A program made the translations under genes and the position numbers. Below, piece by piece: positions 1 through 12,225 of a stretch of 61,989 bases of DNA (position 1 is the first letter of the stretch; every line of letters begins with the position of its first letter). A model generated the notes under the pieces. That model was not told where the DNA came from. It made no database searches and saw only the letters and a list, made by a program, of their open reading frames with translations. This DNA comes from Acidimicrobiaceae bacterium (GTDB taxonomy: Bacteria; Actinomycetota; Acidimicrobiia; Acidimicrobiales; RAAP-2), in contig PKYQ01000010.1 of NCBI GenBank assembly GCA_003133685.1, forward strand, positions 19,465 to 81,453. The letters are read 5' to 3'.

Positions 1-119
1 CCGCGTCCGCGTTTGCGATCGGGTCGGGTGATGACGAGCGCGACGTCGTGACCGGCGTCCACGAGTGCGCGAAGCGACGGCACCGCCGCCTCGGGCGTAC
101 CGAGGAAAGCGAGACGCAT
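1..119 (-). CDS. fmt: Methionyl-tRNA formyltransferase (N-terminal part, runs off the window)
   Basis: Transfers a formyl group from 10-formyl-THF to initiator Met-tRNA. Only the first 39 codons are present. They read [20 protein letters not shown], the usual opening strand of the formyltransferase Rossmann-like domain with its FxGTPxxA motif. The ATG follows the TAA stop of def directly (TAAATG, no spacer), so the two are translationally coupled. The def-fmt pair, which adds and removes N-formyl groups, is a classic arrangement and supports the call. Confidence 0.9.
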   Translation of the reverse strand, partial: MRLAFLGTPEAAVPSLRALVDAGHDVALVITRPDRKRGR

Positions 120-653
120 TTACTCACCCAGCAGCAGGTGCAACCCGTCGGGATCCGAACCGGAGAGTTCGAGATTGCGCTGACGAAGAATCTGCTTGGC
201 CTCACGTCGCTGATCGGCGTCGAGTCGTTCGATCAGCAAGACGCCGTCGAGGTGATCCATCTCGTGCTGGAAGATGCGACCTTCGTACTCGTCGGTCTGC
301 ACGTCGATCTCGTTGCCGTCGAGATCGAAACCGACGAGGTGGACGGCGTTGGCCCGTGTGATCTCCCAACTGAGTCCGGGCACCGAGAGACAGCCCTCTT
401 CGTAGGTCCACTCGCCGTCGGTCGCAAGAATCTTGGGATTCACGACCACGTGGGGACCGTCGCCCTTGTCGTAGACGAACAGGCGCTTTTGTACCCCGAC
501 TTGATTGGCGGCCAGACCCACGCCCGGCGCCTCGTCCATGGTCTCGATCATCGTCTGAGCGAGTGCCGCAATTCGGCCGTCGATGTTCTCGATCTCGGTC
601 GTGACCTGGTTCAGGACCGGGTCACCGTAGATACGGATAGGGAGCGTCGTCAC
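120..653 (-). CDS. def: Peptide deformylase
   Basis: Metalloenzyme that removes the formyl group from nascent polypeptides. All three family motifs are present: GVGLAANQ at residues 44-51, EEGCLSVPG with metal-ligand Cys88, and HEMDH at 130-134, supplying two His ligands and the catalytic Glu131. Its 177 aa length is normal. The GTG start is preceded by a TAACGT box ending 6 nt upstream and by no convincing Shine-Dalgarno, which suggests def-fmt are also made from a leaderless promoter in the 58-nt gap after priA. It abuts fmt. Confidence 0.95.
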   Translation of the reverse strand: MTTLPIRIYGDPVLNQVTTEIENIDGRIAALAQTMIETMDEAPGVGLAANQVGVQKRLFVYDKGDGPHVVVNPKILATDGEWTYEEGCLSVPGLSWEITRANAVHLVGFDLDGNEIDVQTDEYEGRIFQHEMDHLDGVLLIERLDADQRREAKQILRQRNLELSGSDPDGLHLLLGE

Positions 654-659
654 TCCCCT

Positions 660-665
660 ACGTTA
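660..665 (-). promoter_or_regulatory. Leaderless -10 box of def
   Basis: The minus strand reads TAACGT, then 6 nt, then the GTG of def. It fits the TANNNT-6-start pattern seen at ten other genes in this window. No clear -35 box is seen. Confidence 0.5.
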
Positions 666-711
666 CCGCTGGTGCCTCGCCGCGGACCGTCGGGCGGCTC
701 GGTCGCGCGGC

Positions 712-2424
712 CTACTGCACCGCCACGCGCACCTTGGCGAGCGGTCGCGGCGCCGCCCGAAGCGCCGAGGTCAACGTTGCGACGTCGCTCGCGCGCACTG
801 AGAATCCCGACGGAGAAGAACGGATCGACACTTTGGCGTCACGCAGACCCTCGACGAACGCCTCCGCGCCTGCACCGGACACGTCGGCCTCCGCGCCGTA
901 CGGAGCGAGTTCCAGCATCCGAGCGATCTTCACGTCCTCGTCGATGATCTCATCGAAGTTCGCGCGCACGAGGGCGTCCACCACCGGGTCCTCACTGCGA
1001 CGGGTCTGCAGCACGACCTCTCCACGGCCTTCGCGTCGTGGACCGACCAGTCGGCCGGCCTTCCCCACGGCGGTGATGGCGCTGTGGCGTGCCGAGGAGC
1101 GAGGCGCGAACAAGTACTGATCGAAGTCCACGAAGATGACGACGCCGCAGTGACGAACTCGTTGCCACACGGCTTCGGTTCCTACGACGACCCGTTCGAA
1201 CGTCCCGTCGAGATCACTGGTGGCCGTGACCTCGCTCACATTCTGGGCGAGTTGTGCCGACACGTCGCGAGCGAGTGTCGTGACACCGACGCGAAGCCGC
1301 TTCAGATTCGTCGCGCCGCACGCTCGACAGAAATTGGCCCGGGGCTCGTGCTGTTCGCGACAGACCAGTTGGCCGTCAACCTCTTCTTCGGCCTGACCGC
1401 AGGTCGCACAGCGTGCGAGCTCGCCACATTTCTTGCACGCGAAGAGTCGTCCGTCACCGAGGCGCTGCAAGACGACGACGACCGCGACCGGTTCATCACC
1501 CTGGAGAGCCCGATGCGCGGCGTCGAGGGATTCTCGCGCGAGCACCCCGTCGTGTGGATCACTCTGGCGTCGATCGACGACGGTGATTCGCGGCCACGCA
1601 CCGGCCGTGTCGCCCCATGAGCGATAGTCACCGTCATTCAAGAGTGTCGGTGACGGCACGCTCGACGTGCACCACAGCGGCGCCGCGTCGCGGCGGCAGC
1701 GCTCACGAAGCATCGTCACGGCGTCCCACGTCGGTGCGCTAGCGCTGCGATAGGCCTCGTCGTCGGCATCAATAATCACCGCGCCGCAGACCTTGGGCAC
1801 CGGGGCCAGCGCGGTACCGCGGGCGCCGACGACGACGGGCCAACCGGCGCGCATACGGTCCCACTGGTCCTCACCGGCCGCGACGTGGCACCCTCGCTGT
1901 TCGAGGCGACCACGAAGCCGACCGGCCCATGATTCGGTCGGCACGAGCACCAACAATGAGCCTTCTTTCCCTCGCGTTGTTTCGTAGGCCGCGAGGACCA
2001 ATGGCAAGAGGTCCGTTGTCGGCGCGACTTCGAGTACCCCCGGTTCCACGTCGCCCACCCCGACTAACACGGCGGGCGCCAAGGCGTTCACCTCGGGCGC
2101 GACGGGCAGTTCGGTGATGAGTCGCTTGGGCGACGTGGACACGAGGAACCGACTCAGTGGGCTGTACCAACGCTCGCTCGCCCAGGCCAACAGGTCGAGC
2201 AGCGACGCCGGCGCACCGTAGCCCAACCATTTCGTCAAGGGCTTGAGGTGGGGGCTTACTACCGCGTCGCCAGTGACCCAACCGCGAACGGAGCGGCCGT
2301 TGAAGTCAACGCGAACGCGGTCGCCGACGGCGCAGCGAGTCGTGCGCTCGGTAACGAGGTAGTCGAAAGGACGATCGACCGCCGCCACCTCGGTGATGAT
2401 CCGGACAGCGCGCGCGGCGCCCAC
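712..2424 (-). CDS. priA: PriA-like primosomal protein N' without helicase motifs
   Basis: Primosome and replication-restart family protein. The N-terminal part (VDRPFDYLV, VRVDFNGR) is the PriA DNA-binding domain. The C-terminal half has a Cys-rich zinc-binding region (CKKC, CATC, later FCRAC) as in PriA. The ATPase core looks degenerate: there is no GSGKT Walker A before VLVPTES, and the usual DEEH box reads DADDEAY. At 570 aa it is shorter than E. coli PriA (about 730 aa). Actinobacterial PriA proteins are known to lack these motifs, so this is probably lineage-typical and the protein is likely a structural primosome factor. GTG start, 2 nt after the metK stop. Confidence 0.85.
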   Translation of the reverse strand: MGAARAVRIITEVAAVDRPFDYLVTERTTRCAVGDRVRVDFNGRSVRGWVTGDAVVSPHLKPLTKWLGYGAPASLLDLLAWASERWYSPLSRFLVSTSPKRLITELPVAPEVNALAPAVLVGVGDVEPGVLEVAPTTDLLPLVLAAYETTRGKEGSLLVLVPTESWAGRLRGRLEQRGCHVAAGEDQWDRMRAGWPVVVGARGTALAPVPKVCGAVIIDADDEAYRSASAPTWDAVTMLRERCRRDAAPLWCTSSVPSPTLLNDGDYRSWGDTAGAWPRITVVDRRQSDPHDGVLARESLDAAHRALQGDEPVAVVVVLQRLGDGRLFACKKCGELARCATCGQAEEEVDGQLVCREQHEPRANFCRACGATNLKRLRVGVTTLARDVSAQLAQNVSEVTATSDLDGTFERVVVGTEAVWQRVRHCGVVIFVDFDQYLFAPRSSARHSAITAVGKAGRLVGPRREGRGEVVLQTRRSEDPVVDALVRANFDEIIDEDVKIARMLELAPYGAEADVSGAGAEAFVEGLRDAKVSIRSSPSGFSVRASDVATLTSALRAAPRPLAKVRVAVQ

Positions 2425-2426
2425 TG

Positions 2427-3623
2427 CTACAGCGACAGTTCTCGACGCAGGTCGTCCACCCGTGACGTCTGCTCCCAGGTGAAGCCCTGGTCGCTACGGC
2501 CGAAGTGGCCGTAGGCGGCGGTGCGCAGGTAGATCGGGCGACGGAGCTCGAGGTCGCGAATGATCGCCGCGGGACGAAGGTCGAAGAGAGCATCCACGGC
2601 CTTGGCAATGGTCGAGCGGTTCACTCGTTCGGTGCCGAAGGTATCGACCAACACCGACACGGGCCGCGCGACACCGATGGCGTAGGCCACCTGGACTTCG
2701 CAACGTTCCGCGGCGCCGGACGCGACCACGTGTTTGGCGACCCACCGGGCGGCGTACGCGCCCGATCGATCGACCTTGGAGGGGTCCTTGCCGGAAAAGG
2801 CGCCCCCGCCGTGGCGCGCCATCCCGCCGTAGGTATCGACGATGATCTTGCGTCCGGTGAGACCGGTGTCGGCGTGTGGTCCGCCGAGCACGAATTTCCC
2901 AGAGGGGTTCACGAAGACTCGCATTGAACTGGCGTCAAGGTGGGCGGGCAACATTGGGGTGATGACGTGCTCGATGATGTCGTTCTTGATCGTGGTCATC
3001 GAATCGACCCCGGCTTCGTGCTGGGTCGATACCAGCACCGTGTCGATCGCGACCGGTTTGCCGTCCTCGTAGACGATCGTCACTTGGGTTTTGCCGTCGG
3101 GTCGTAGATACGGCACCAGTCCGGAGCGACGCACTTGCGCGAGTCGCATCGAGAGTCGGTGGGCCAGCCAGATCGGCAAGGGCATGAAGTCGTCATTGTC
3201 GCTGCAGGCGTAGCCGAACATCATGCCCTGGTCACCGGCGCCCTGGGCGTTCAGTACGTCCTCGTCGCCGGCCCCCGATCGGTGTTCGAACGCCACGTCG
3301 ACGCCGTCGGCGATATCGGGGCTCTGCTTGTCGAGCGACACGAGGATGCCGCAGCTACGACCGTCGAATCCCATGGCGCCGTCGTCGTAGCCAATGCCGA
3401 TGATCGTCTCTCGGGCCAGATGATTGATATCGACGTACGCGCTGGTACTGATCTCTCCGGCCACGACGCACAGTCCCGTCGTCAGCAGCGTCTCGCAGGC
3501 GACGCGCGCCATGGGGTCTTGGGCGAGAATGGCGTCGAGGACTGCGTCGGATACCTGATCGGCAACCTTGTCGGGGTGCCCTTCGGTCACCGACTCCGAC
3601 GTGAAGAGGGTGCGGTCACTCAT
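2427..3623 (-). CDS. metK: S-adenosylmethionine synthetase
   Basis: Makes SAM from methionine and ATP in the cytoplasm. Both family signatures are present: [12 protein letters not shown] in the middle and [20 protein letters not shown] further on. The N-terminus has [13 protein letters not shown], which contributes to the ATP site. Its 398 aa length is standard. The frame stays open upstream, but the start is set at the ATG giving [19 protein letters not shown], because this is where homology begins and it overlaps the coaBC stop by only 8 nt. The order coaBC-metK-priA is conserved in Actinobacteria. Confidence 0.97.
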   Translation of the reverse strand: MSDRTLFTSESVTEGHPDKVADQVSDAVLDAILAQDPMARVACETLLTTGLCVVAGEISTSAYVDINHLARETIIGIGYDDGAMGFDGRSCGILVSLDKQSPDIADGVDVAFEHRSGAGDEDVLNAQGAGDQGMMFGYACSDNDDFMPLPIWLAHRLSMRLAQVRRSGLVPYLRPDGKTQVTIVYEDGKPVAIDTVLVSTQHEAGVDSMTTIKNDIIEHVITPMLPAHLDASSMRVFVNPSGKFVLGGPHADTGLTGRKIIVDTYGGMARHGGGAFSGKDPSKVDRSGAYAARWVAKHVVASGAAERCEVQVAYAIGVARPVSVLVDTFGTERVNRSTIAKAVDALFDLRPAAIIRDLELRRPIYLRTAAYGHFGRSDQGFTWEQTSRVDDLRRELSL

Positions 3624-4851
3624 GGGGCTCCTTGGATAACAATGAAGCCACCCTAGCCAATATCGCCATGGCAACTGCCTCTTTCGAGCGCAACGAGACC
3701 GATTCGCTGACGCCATCGCGCTCGAGCATGACGACCTCGTTCGTCTCGTGTTCGAATCCCGCACCCGGCGCGACGACGTCATTGACGACCAACAGGTCGA
3801 CGCCTTTGTGCGCCAATTTCGCGCGAGCGTTCTCCACGACGTTCGTGGTCTCGGCCGCGAACGCGACGACGATTTGGCCATCCGTGCGCGCCGCGACGAG
3901 ATCGAGGACAATGTCGCGGGTCTGCTCGAAGTGCAGCACCGGAGGCCCCTCGTCCTTCTTGATCTTCTCGCTCGCGGCGGCCACCGTAAAGTCGGCAACG
4001 GCCGCGGCCATGATCGCGCAGTCACTGGTCGCGAACCTCTCGAGCATGACCTCACGCATCTGCGCCGCGCTCTCAACGCGCACGACCTCAATCGACGCGG
4101 CCACGTCGAGTGCCAGAGTTCGTTCAACCGTCGAAACCAGCGTCACCGTGGCGCCCAGACGGTGGGCCACTTCGGCGAGGGCGTAGCCCTGACGACCGGA
4201 GGATCGATTGGCGATGACGCGCACCGGGTCGATCGCTTCACGGGTGCCGCCCGCGCTGATGAGAACGCACTGTCCGCTGAGCACGCCGCGATAGCCGCGC
4301 ACGATTCGCTCTATCAATTCGAAGATCGCGGCCGGTTCGGCCATTCGACCCATACCCACGTCGCCACCGGCGAGATGACCGGTGTCGGGCTCGAGCACCA
4401 ACACGCCGCGACGTCGCAGCGTCGCGAGATTCTCCTGCACGGAGGGCTGCGCCCACATTTCAGAGTGCATCGCCGCGCATAGCAACACGGGCGCCTTCGT
4501 GGCCAGCAAGGTGGCACTCAACAGGTCATCGGCGAGACCGGTGGCGTAGCGCGCGATGAGGTGCGCGGTCGCCGGCGCGACCACGATCAAATCGGCGCTC
4601 TGCCCGAGGTGCGTATGAGGAATTGGCGTCGTCGGATCACCGAAGAGCTTTGTGCGCGCCGGCTCGCTCGCGAGCGCGCTGAAGGTCAGTTCACCGACAA
4701 AACGAGTGGCGTCGGGTGTGAGAATCGGAGAAACGAAGTAGTTCGCGTCGCGCAGCAGCCGCAACAGTTCGACCGACTTGTAAGCGGCGATGCCGCCGGC
4801 AACGCCGAGGACTATGCGAGGGTTCGACGACTCAGGCGTCGCGCAGGGCAT
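3616..4851 (-). CDS. coaBC: Bifunctional phosphopantothenoylcysteine decarboxylase / phosphopantothenate-cysteine ligase
   Basis: Two consecutive steps of coenzyme A synthesis. The N-terminal flavoprotein CoaC domain (about residues 10-185) shows [11 protein letters not shown], the HTHL motif holding the presumed catalytic His, and APATA. The C-terminal CoaB domain (about 195-400) shows [23 protein letters not shown] and AAAVADF...KIKK. The PAMN motif of E. coli Dfp reads AAMHSEMW, and the flap Cys (C158 in E. coli) is Gly in GGDVGMGRM. Similar changes occur in other actinobacterial CoaBC proteins as I recall them. The start overlaps rpoZ by 20 nt. Confidence 0.95.
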   Translation of the reverse strand: MPCATPESSNPRIVLGVAGGIAAYKSVELLRLLRDANYFVSPILTPDATRFVGELTFSALASEPARTKLFGDPTTPIPHTHLGQSADLIVVAPATAHLIARYATGLADDLLSATLLATKAPVLLCAAMHSEMWAQPSVQENLATLRRRGVLVLEPDTGHLAGGDVGMGRMAEPAAIFELIERIVRGYRGVLSGQCVLISAGGTREAIDPVRVIANRSSGRQGYALAEVAHRLGATVTLVSTVERTLALDVAASIEVVRVESAAQMREVMLERFATSDCAIMAAAVADFTVAAASEKIKKDEGPPVLHFEQTRDIVLDLVAARTDGQIVVAFAAETTNVVENARAKLAHKGVDLLVVNDVVAPGAGFEHETNEVVMLERDGVSESVSLRSKEAVAMAILARVASLLSKEPHE

Positions 4852-5185
4852 CGGTGAAGGCGTCCAGGTCGTTGTTGGCGTCCTGACGGGCCTCTTCCAA
4901 CGCGACGGCCTGAAGGCGCTCTTCTTCGAGCTCTTCGGGCGTCGGGCGGTGGAACTCCAGCTTGCCCTGGTAGAGCTCTTCCATCGCCAGCGACAGCGAC
5001 TTGTTCGACAGCGACGTCACCTGCGGCGGAATCAGGGCGCCGTGGCCCGAACCGAGTCCGTTGTAGTACTCGTTGATCTCGCGGGCCCGGATCGCCGTGA
5101 CGGCCACGAGCGTGAATTTCGAGTCGCCCACCTTGTTGAGAAGGGTCTCAATGGGCGGATCAACGAGGGTGGGGCGTTCGGCCAT
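4832..5185 (-). CDS. rpoZ: RNA polymerase omega subunit
   Basis: Small subunit that promotes folding and assembly of RNA polymerase beta'. The N-terminal half matches omega: PPIETLLNKVGDSKFTLV followed by AIRAREINEYY. The last 45 residues are a strongly acidic helical tail rich in Glu and Gln, longer than in E. coli omega (91 aa) but in keeping with actinobacterial forms. It starts 5 nt after the gmk stop. gmk-rpoZ adjacency is conserved in many bacteria. Confidence 0.92.
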   Translation of the reverse strand: MAERPTLVDPPIETLLNKVGDSKFTLVAVTAIRAREINEYYNGLGSGHGALIPPQVTSLSNKSLSLAMEELYQGKLEFHRPTPEELEEERLQAVALEEARQDANNDLDAFTDALRDA

Positions 5186-5190
5186 GGTGT

Positions 5191-5763
5191 TCAGTCCTTT
5201 TTCGAGGGGGGTCGCCCGGACGGGCGGAGTTCTTCCAGTATAGAGAGGATTTCGCTCGTTGCTCGGTCCACGTCGTCATTGATAACGACGCGTGTAGCAA
5301 TTGACTGGCCTTTCGCCAGTTCGTGGGGTGCGCTCGAGAGACGCTTTCGCACGTGCTCTTCAGCGTCACCGCGACCGCGAAGACGATCCTCGAGCTGTTC
5401 CATCGACGGGGCGACGACGAGTATGACGACGGCCGAGGGATCGTGCGCCAGGACCTGTTCCGCACCCTGCACCTCGATCTCGAGCAACACGTCGCGCTCA
5501 CCGGCCGGGGGGCGCGGTGTCCCGTAGAGGTTGCCGTGAAACTCGGCCCACTCCAGGAACGCGTCGTCGTCGATGGCCTTTTCGAAGGTCGCTCGATCAA
5601 CGAAGTGGTACTCGGTACCGTCCTCGGTGTCGCGCGCCGGTCGCGTCGTCCAACTAGTGCTCAACCAGAGACGTTCGTCGGCGTCGACGAGGCGACGGGC
5701 CAGAGTGCCTTTGCCAACGCCGCCCGGACCGATCAGAACCGCAATGAAGGGTTCAGCGGACAA
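5191..5763 (-). CDS. gmk: Guanylate kinase
   Basis: Phosphorylates GMP to GDP. The P-loop GPGGVGKGT lies at residues 12-20. The GMP-binding part has STSWTTRPAR and GTEYHFVD, and the lid region DRLRGRGDAEEHVRKRL follows. Its 190 aa length is normal. The only start ahead of the P-loop is TTG, 11 nt inside the mihF coding sequence, so translation is probably coupled to mihF. Along with pyrF upstream it joins UMP and guanine nucleotide supply to rpoZ in one region. Confidence 0.95.
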   Translation of the reverse strand: MSAEPFIAVLIGPGGVGKGTLARRLVDADERLWLSTSWTTRPARDTEDGTEYHFVDRATFEKAIDDDAFLEWAEFHGNLYGTPRPPAGERDVLLEIEVQGAEQVLAHDPSAVVILVVAPSMEQLEDRLRGRGDAEEHVRKRLSSAPHELAKGQSIATRVVINDDVDRATSEILSILEELRPSGRPPSKKD

Positions 5764-6073
5764 GAGCTCGGAACAGTTCAGCGCGCTGCTTGGGACCGAG
5801 CCCCCGGATCCGCCGGGTCTTGGCGATCGACGCGTTGTTCATGATTCGTTCGGCCTTGACCTCGCCAATGGCGGGCAGCGCACTGATGAGGTCGTACGCG
5901 CGCATCTGCGCGACGCACTCCTCGCGTGACGCGAGTTCAAAGAGTTCCTCGAGTGAAAGCTCGCCCGACTTCACTTGACGCTTCACTTCGGCGCGTCGGC
6001 GGCGGTTCGCTACCGCCAAACGCGAGGCCTCAACTCGCTGTTCTTGCGAGAGGTTGGGCGGAGTGGGAGTCAC
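5753..6073 (-). CDS. mihF: Actinobacterial integration host factor (mIHF)
   Basis: Nucleoid-associated DNA-binding protein of the helix-two-turn-helix type, unrelated to E. coli IhfA/B. The C-terminal half carries the family core LPAIGEVKAERIMNNASIA followed by RRIRGLGPKQ. The N-terminal half is a basic helix (ANRRRRAEVKRQVKSGE). Its 106 aa length and its place immediately before gmk match mycobacterial and streptomycete mihF. The GTG start has TAATCT 6 nt upstream and no Shine-Dalgarno, so it is probably the first gene of a separate leaderless transcript. Confidence 0.93.
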   Translation of the reverse strand: MTPTPPNLSQEQRVEASRLAVANRRRRAEVKRQVKSGELSLEELFELASREECVAQMRAYDLISALPAIGEVKAERIMNNASIAKTRRIRGLGPKQRAELFRALVR

Positions 6074-6079
6074 GTTTTC

Positions 6080-6085
6080 AGATTA
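6080..6085 (-). promoter_or_regulatory. Leaderless -10 box of mihF
   Basis: The minus strand reads TAATCT, a 6-nt gap, then the GTG of mihF. It lies in the 33-nt gap after pyrF. If active, it makes mihF-gmk-rpoZ-coaBC-metK-priA partly independent of pyr control. Confidence 0.5.
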
Positions 6086-6106
6086 CTCCCCTGCGCTGAC
6101 GTTTGT

Positions 6107-6943
6107 TCAGGCCAACGCCTGATTGAGGTCATCACGCCATCGACGTGCCGCGTCACGCAGTGCTGCGCGCTCAGGACCGACATTCAGTATGGATCGTGCC
6201 ACGTTCACAAGCACGGTGTTCTTCGGACAACGAGTGAACAGCCGCGCAACGTCCTCCGCACTCGCGCCCTGCGCGCCCACACCGGGCACCAAATAGGGAC
6301 CGCCCAAGTGCGCCAAATCGAACTCCGGCGCGTCGCGCGTCGCACCGATCACGACGCCGAATGAACCAAGACCATCGTTACGATTGTTCAATTCCGCGAC
6401 GGAGCGAAGTACGAGGTCCTCGACACGCTCACCTTCGGGCGTGCGGGCTCGTTGGAGGACGCGGCCTTCCGGGTTCGACGTCGCCACGAGGACGAACACG
6501 CCACGCCCGTTCTCTTGCGCGAGCGTGAAGAGCGGTGCGAGCGCGTCGACTCCGAGATACGGACTCGCCGTCACGGCATCGACGCGAAGGGGCGAACGTT
6601 CGGCCAGCCACGCCTCGGCGTAGCCGGCATTCGTGACGGCGAAGTCGCCCCGCTTGGCGTCGGCGACCACCAACACGTCGGCGTCGCGCGCGTCACTGAT
6701 GAGTTGTTCGAGCACCCGGTAACCCTCGGAACCGAATCGTTCGAAGAAAGCCACCTGGGGTTTGATGGCCGCCGCGGTACCGACCACCGCCTCGAGCGCG
6801 GCGCGCGCGAAGAACTCCATTCCTTCGACCGTGTCGCCGCGGTCCCAGGACTCGAGTAACTCTCGGCTCGGATCGACACCAACACAGAGCGGACCGAGGG
6901 CTCGAATCCGCTCGCGTAGTCGCACACCAAAGGTCTCATCCAT
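6107..6943 (-). CDS. pyrF: Orotidine 5'-phosphate decarboxylase (type 2)
   Basis: Last step of UMP synthesis. The catalytic DAKRGD motif is in VVADAKRGDFAVTNAGYA, and KPQVAFFERFG and VPGVGAQG are also present. At 278 aa it belongs to the longer type-2 family usual in Actinobacteria and myxobacteria. The ATG overlaps the pyrD stop by 8 nt. It is the last pyr gene; a 33-nt gap with a separate promoter precedes mihF. Confidence 0.95.
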   Translation of the reverse strand: MDETFGVRLRERIRALGPLCVGVDPSRELLESWDRGDTVEGMEFFARAALEAVVGTAAAIKPQVAFFERFGSEGYRVLEQLISDARDADVLVVADAKRGDFAVTNAGYAEAWLAERSPLRVDAVTASPYLGVDALAPLFTLAQENGRGVFVLVATSNPEGRVLQRARTPEGERVEDLVLRSVAELNNRNDGLGSFGVVIGATRDAPEFDLAHLGGPYLVPGVGAQGASAEDVARLFTRCPKNTVLVNVARSILNVGPERAALRDAARRWRDDLNQALA

Positions 6944-7840
6944 GAACCGCTCCCACTATGTCGCTCACTCGAGTCACGTGGTGTCGCTGCATCCAACGCG
7001 CGAAACCCCGTTGCACCTTCCACGGCGCGCGCGGATCCGCGAACGTCGCCGTGCCGACCTCTACCGCGTTCGCGCCGGCCATGATCATCGCGACGGCGTC
7101 TTCGCCACTGCTCACTCCCCCGACGCCCACGATCGGCGTGTCGGGGAAGGCCGCTCGGCACTCATACACGCAGCGCAGCGCCACGGGCAAGATCCCCGGA
7201 CCACTGATGCCGCCCCCACCGTTACCCAGTGACGGTCGGCGCTGTTCGATGTCGATGGCCAGCCCGAGCACGGTGTTGACCAAGACCAAGGCGTCGGCGC
7301 CGGCGTCGATCGCGGCGTCGGCGATCTCCACGAGGTCAGGCGTGTTGGGACTCAGCTTGATCCAGATCGGCAAACCGGCCACCTTCGACGCGCGAACGAT
7401 CTCGGCGGTGGCCAGCGCCGAGTGCGCGAAGATCGAAGAACGACTCTCGAGGTTGGGACAACTCGCGTTCACTTCCAACGCCACGACGTTGGCGCCGCGC
7501 ATCGCCTCGGCCGCTTCTCCGAACTCCGCCACCGTGCGACCCCAGATCGAAGCCACCACGTCACAGCCTCGTCGTTCGAGGTCCGGGAGAGAACGCTCGC
7601 GCCACGCCGCCACGCCCGGGCCCGCGAGACCGACGGCGTTCAACATGTGTTCGCCCGATGAGGCGACGCGCGGCGCGGCGTTTCCCTCCCACGCGAAGGT
7701 GGCCAGGGACTTGACGACGACCGCGCCCAGTTCGCCGAGTTCGCCGTAGCCGGCGAGCTCGTCGCCGTAGCCTGAGGTCCCGGCGGCCGTCAGAATCGCC
7801 GATCGAAGCGCCACCGTACCGACGCTGGTCGAGAGTCCAC

Positions 7841-7844
<4 letters not shown>
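6936..7844 (-). CDS. pyrD: Dihydroorotate dehydrogenase, class 1 type
   Basis: FMN enzyme that oxidises dihydroorotate to orotate. The catalytic loop reads NASCPN, with Cys as the base as in class 1 enzymes (class 2 has Ser). Further family motifs are [35 protein letters not shown] and [11 protein letters not shown]. The 302 aa length and soluble N-terminus fit class 1B. No pyrK (the Fe-S/FAD electron-transfer partner of 1B) lies in the operon, so the electron acceptor is unclear. The ATG (MSGLSTSVG) overlaps the carB stop as ATGA. Confidence 0.93.
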
Positions 7845-11133
<3,289 letters not shown>

Positions 11134-11134
<1 letters not shown>

Positions 11135-12225
11135 CACGCGCCGATCGTGGCGCCGTCGCGCAACGCATCGTCGAAGCGTTCGAAGAGGTAACGCGCGTCG
11201 TGGGGTCCCGGACCGGCCTCCGGGTGATACTGCACCGAGAAGCACCGTTCGCTCGGCGCCGAGACGCCTTCAATGACACCGTCATTCAAATTCACGTGGC
11301 TGACGACGCCGCGCACCAATGAATCCGGCGCGACCGCGTAGTTATGGTTCTGGGCGGTGATTTCGATTCGCCCGGTCGCTAAGTCACAGACCGGATGGTT
11401 GCTGCCGTGGTGGCCGAAGGGCAGCTTGAAGGTCCGTCCGCCGAGTGCTTGGGCCAGCAGCTGATGACCGAGGCAGATACCGAAAATTGGAACGGTGCCC
11501 AACAGCTGCTCGAGGACGCGCACGTGTTCGCCGAGCGCCGCCGGGTCACCGGGACCGTTCGACAGAAAGACGCCGTCGGGTCGTAGCGAACGAATCTCGT
11601 CGACACTCGTCAACGCCGGCACGACGCTCACGCGAAAGCGTTGGGCGAGCTGATGCACCATCGTCGTCTTGATGCCGTAATCGAGTGCCACGACGTGACG
11701 CTCTCCATCGCCGCGGCGATAGATCTCCGCGGTCGAGACCCGGCCGACCAGATCCGTGTTATCGGTACCGAGCGCCGCTCGCGCCGCCGCGGCGACGACC
11801 TCGGGATCGCCGTGGCCGAAGGCGCCCGGCAAAGCGCCGTGCGAGCGCAGGTGCCGGGTCAGTCGACGCGTGTCGACGCCCACGATTCCCGATACACGGT
11901 GCTGACGCAAGAATCCTTCGAGCGGTCCGACCGAACGCCAATTCGAAGCGACGCGCGAGAGTTCGCGCATCACGACGCCCTGACACCACGGTCGCAACGA
12001 CTCGTCGTCGAGTGGCGTGACGCCGTAGTTGCCGATGTGCGGGTACGTGAAACTGATGATCTGTCCGGCGTAACTGGGGTCGGTGATGATCTCCTGGTAG
12101 CCCGAGAGGGCGGTGTTGAAGACGAACTCACCGCTCGTGAAGCCCTCGTCGGGCAGATGTCCGGCGGCGTAGCCCTCGAAGGTGGCGCCGTCTTGAAGCA
12201 CGAGTACGGAGGGTTGACGAATCAC
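11134..12225 (-). CDS. carA: Carbamoyl-phosphate synthase small (glutaminase) subunit
   Basis: Hydrolyses glutamine and passes ammonia to CarB. The N-terminal CPSase domain has [17 protein letters not shown]. The C-terminal class-I glutamine amidotransferase domain has the nucleophile Cys in [16 protein letters not shown] and the His-Glu pair in [12 protein letters not shown]. Its 363 aa length is normal. The GTG start overlaps the pyrC stop as GTGA. Confidence 0.97.

Noticed and set aside
2427-4127. N-terminal extension of metK by 168 codons
   Set aside because: The extension is antisense-like, Arg/Ser-rich and inside coaBC; SAM synthetase homology starts exactly at the ATG at 3623.
3616-4851. 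CoaBC active-site Cys-to-Gly as a sign of inactivation
   Set aside because: Other actinobacterial CoaBC proteins carry similar substitutions as far as I recall, and the rest of the protein is intact.
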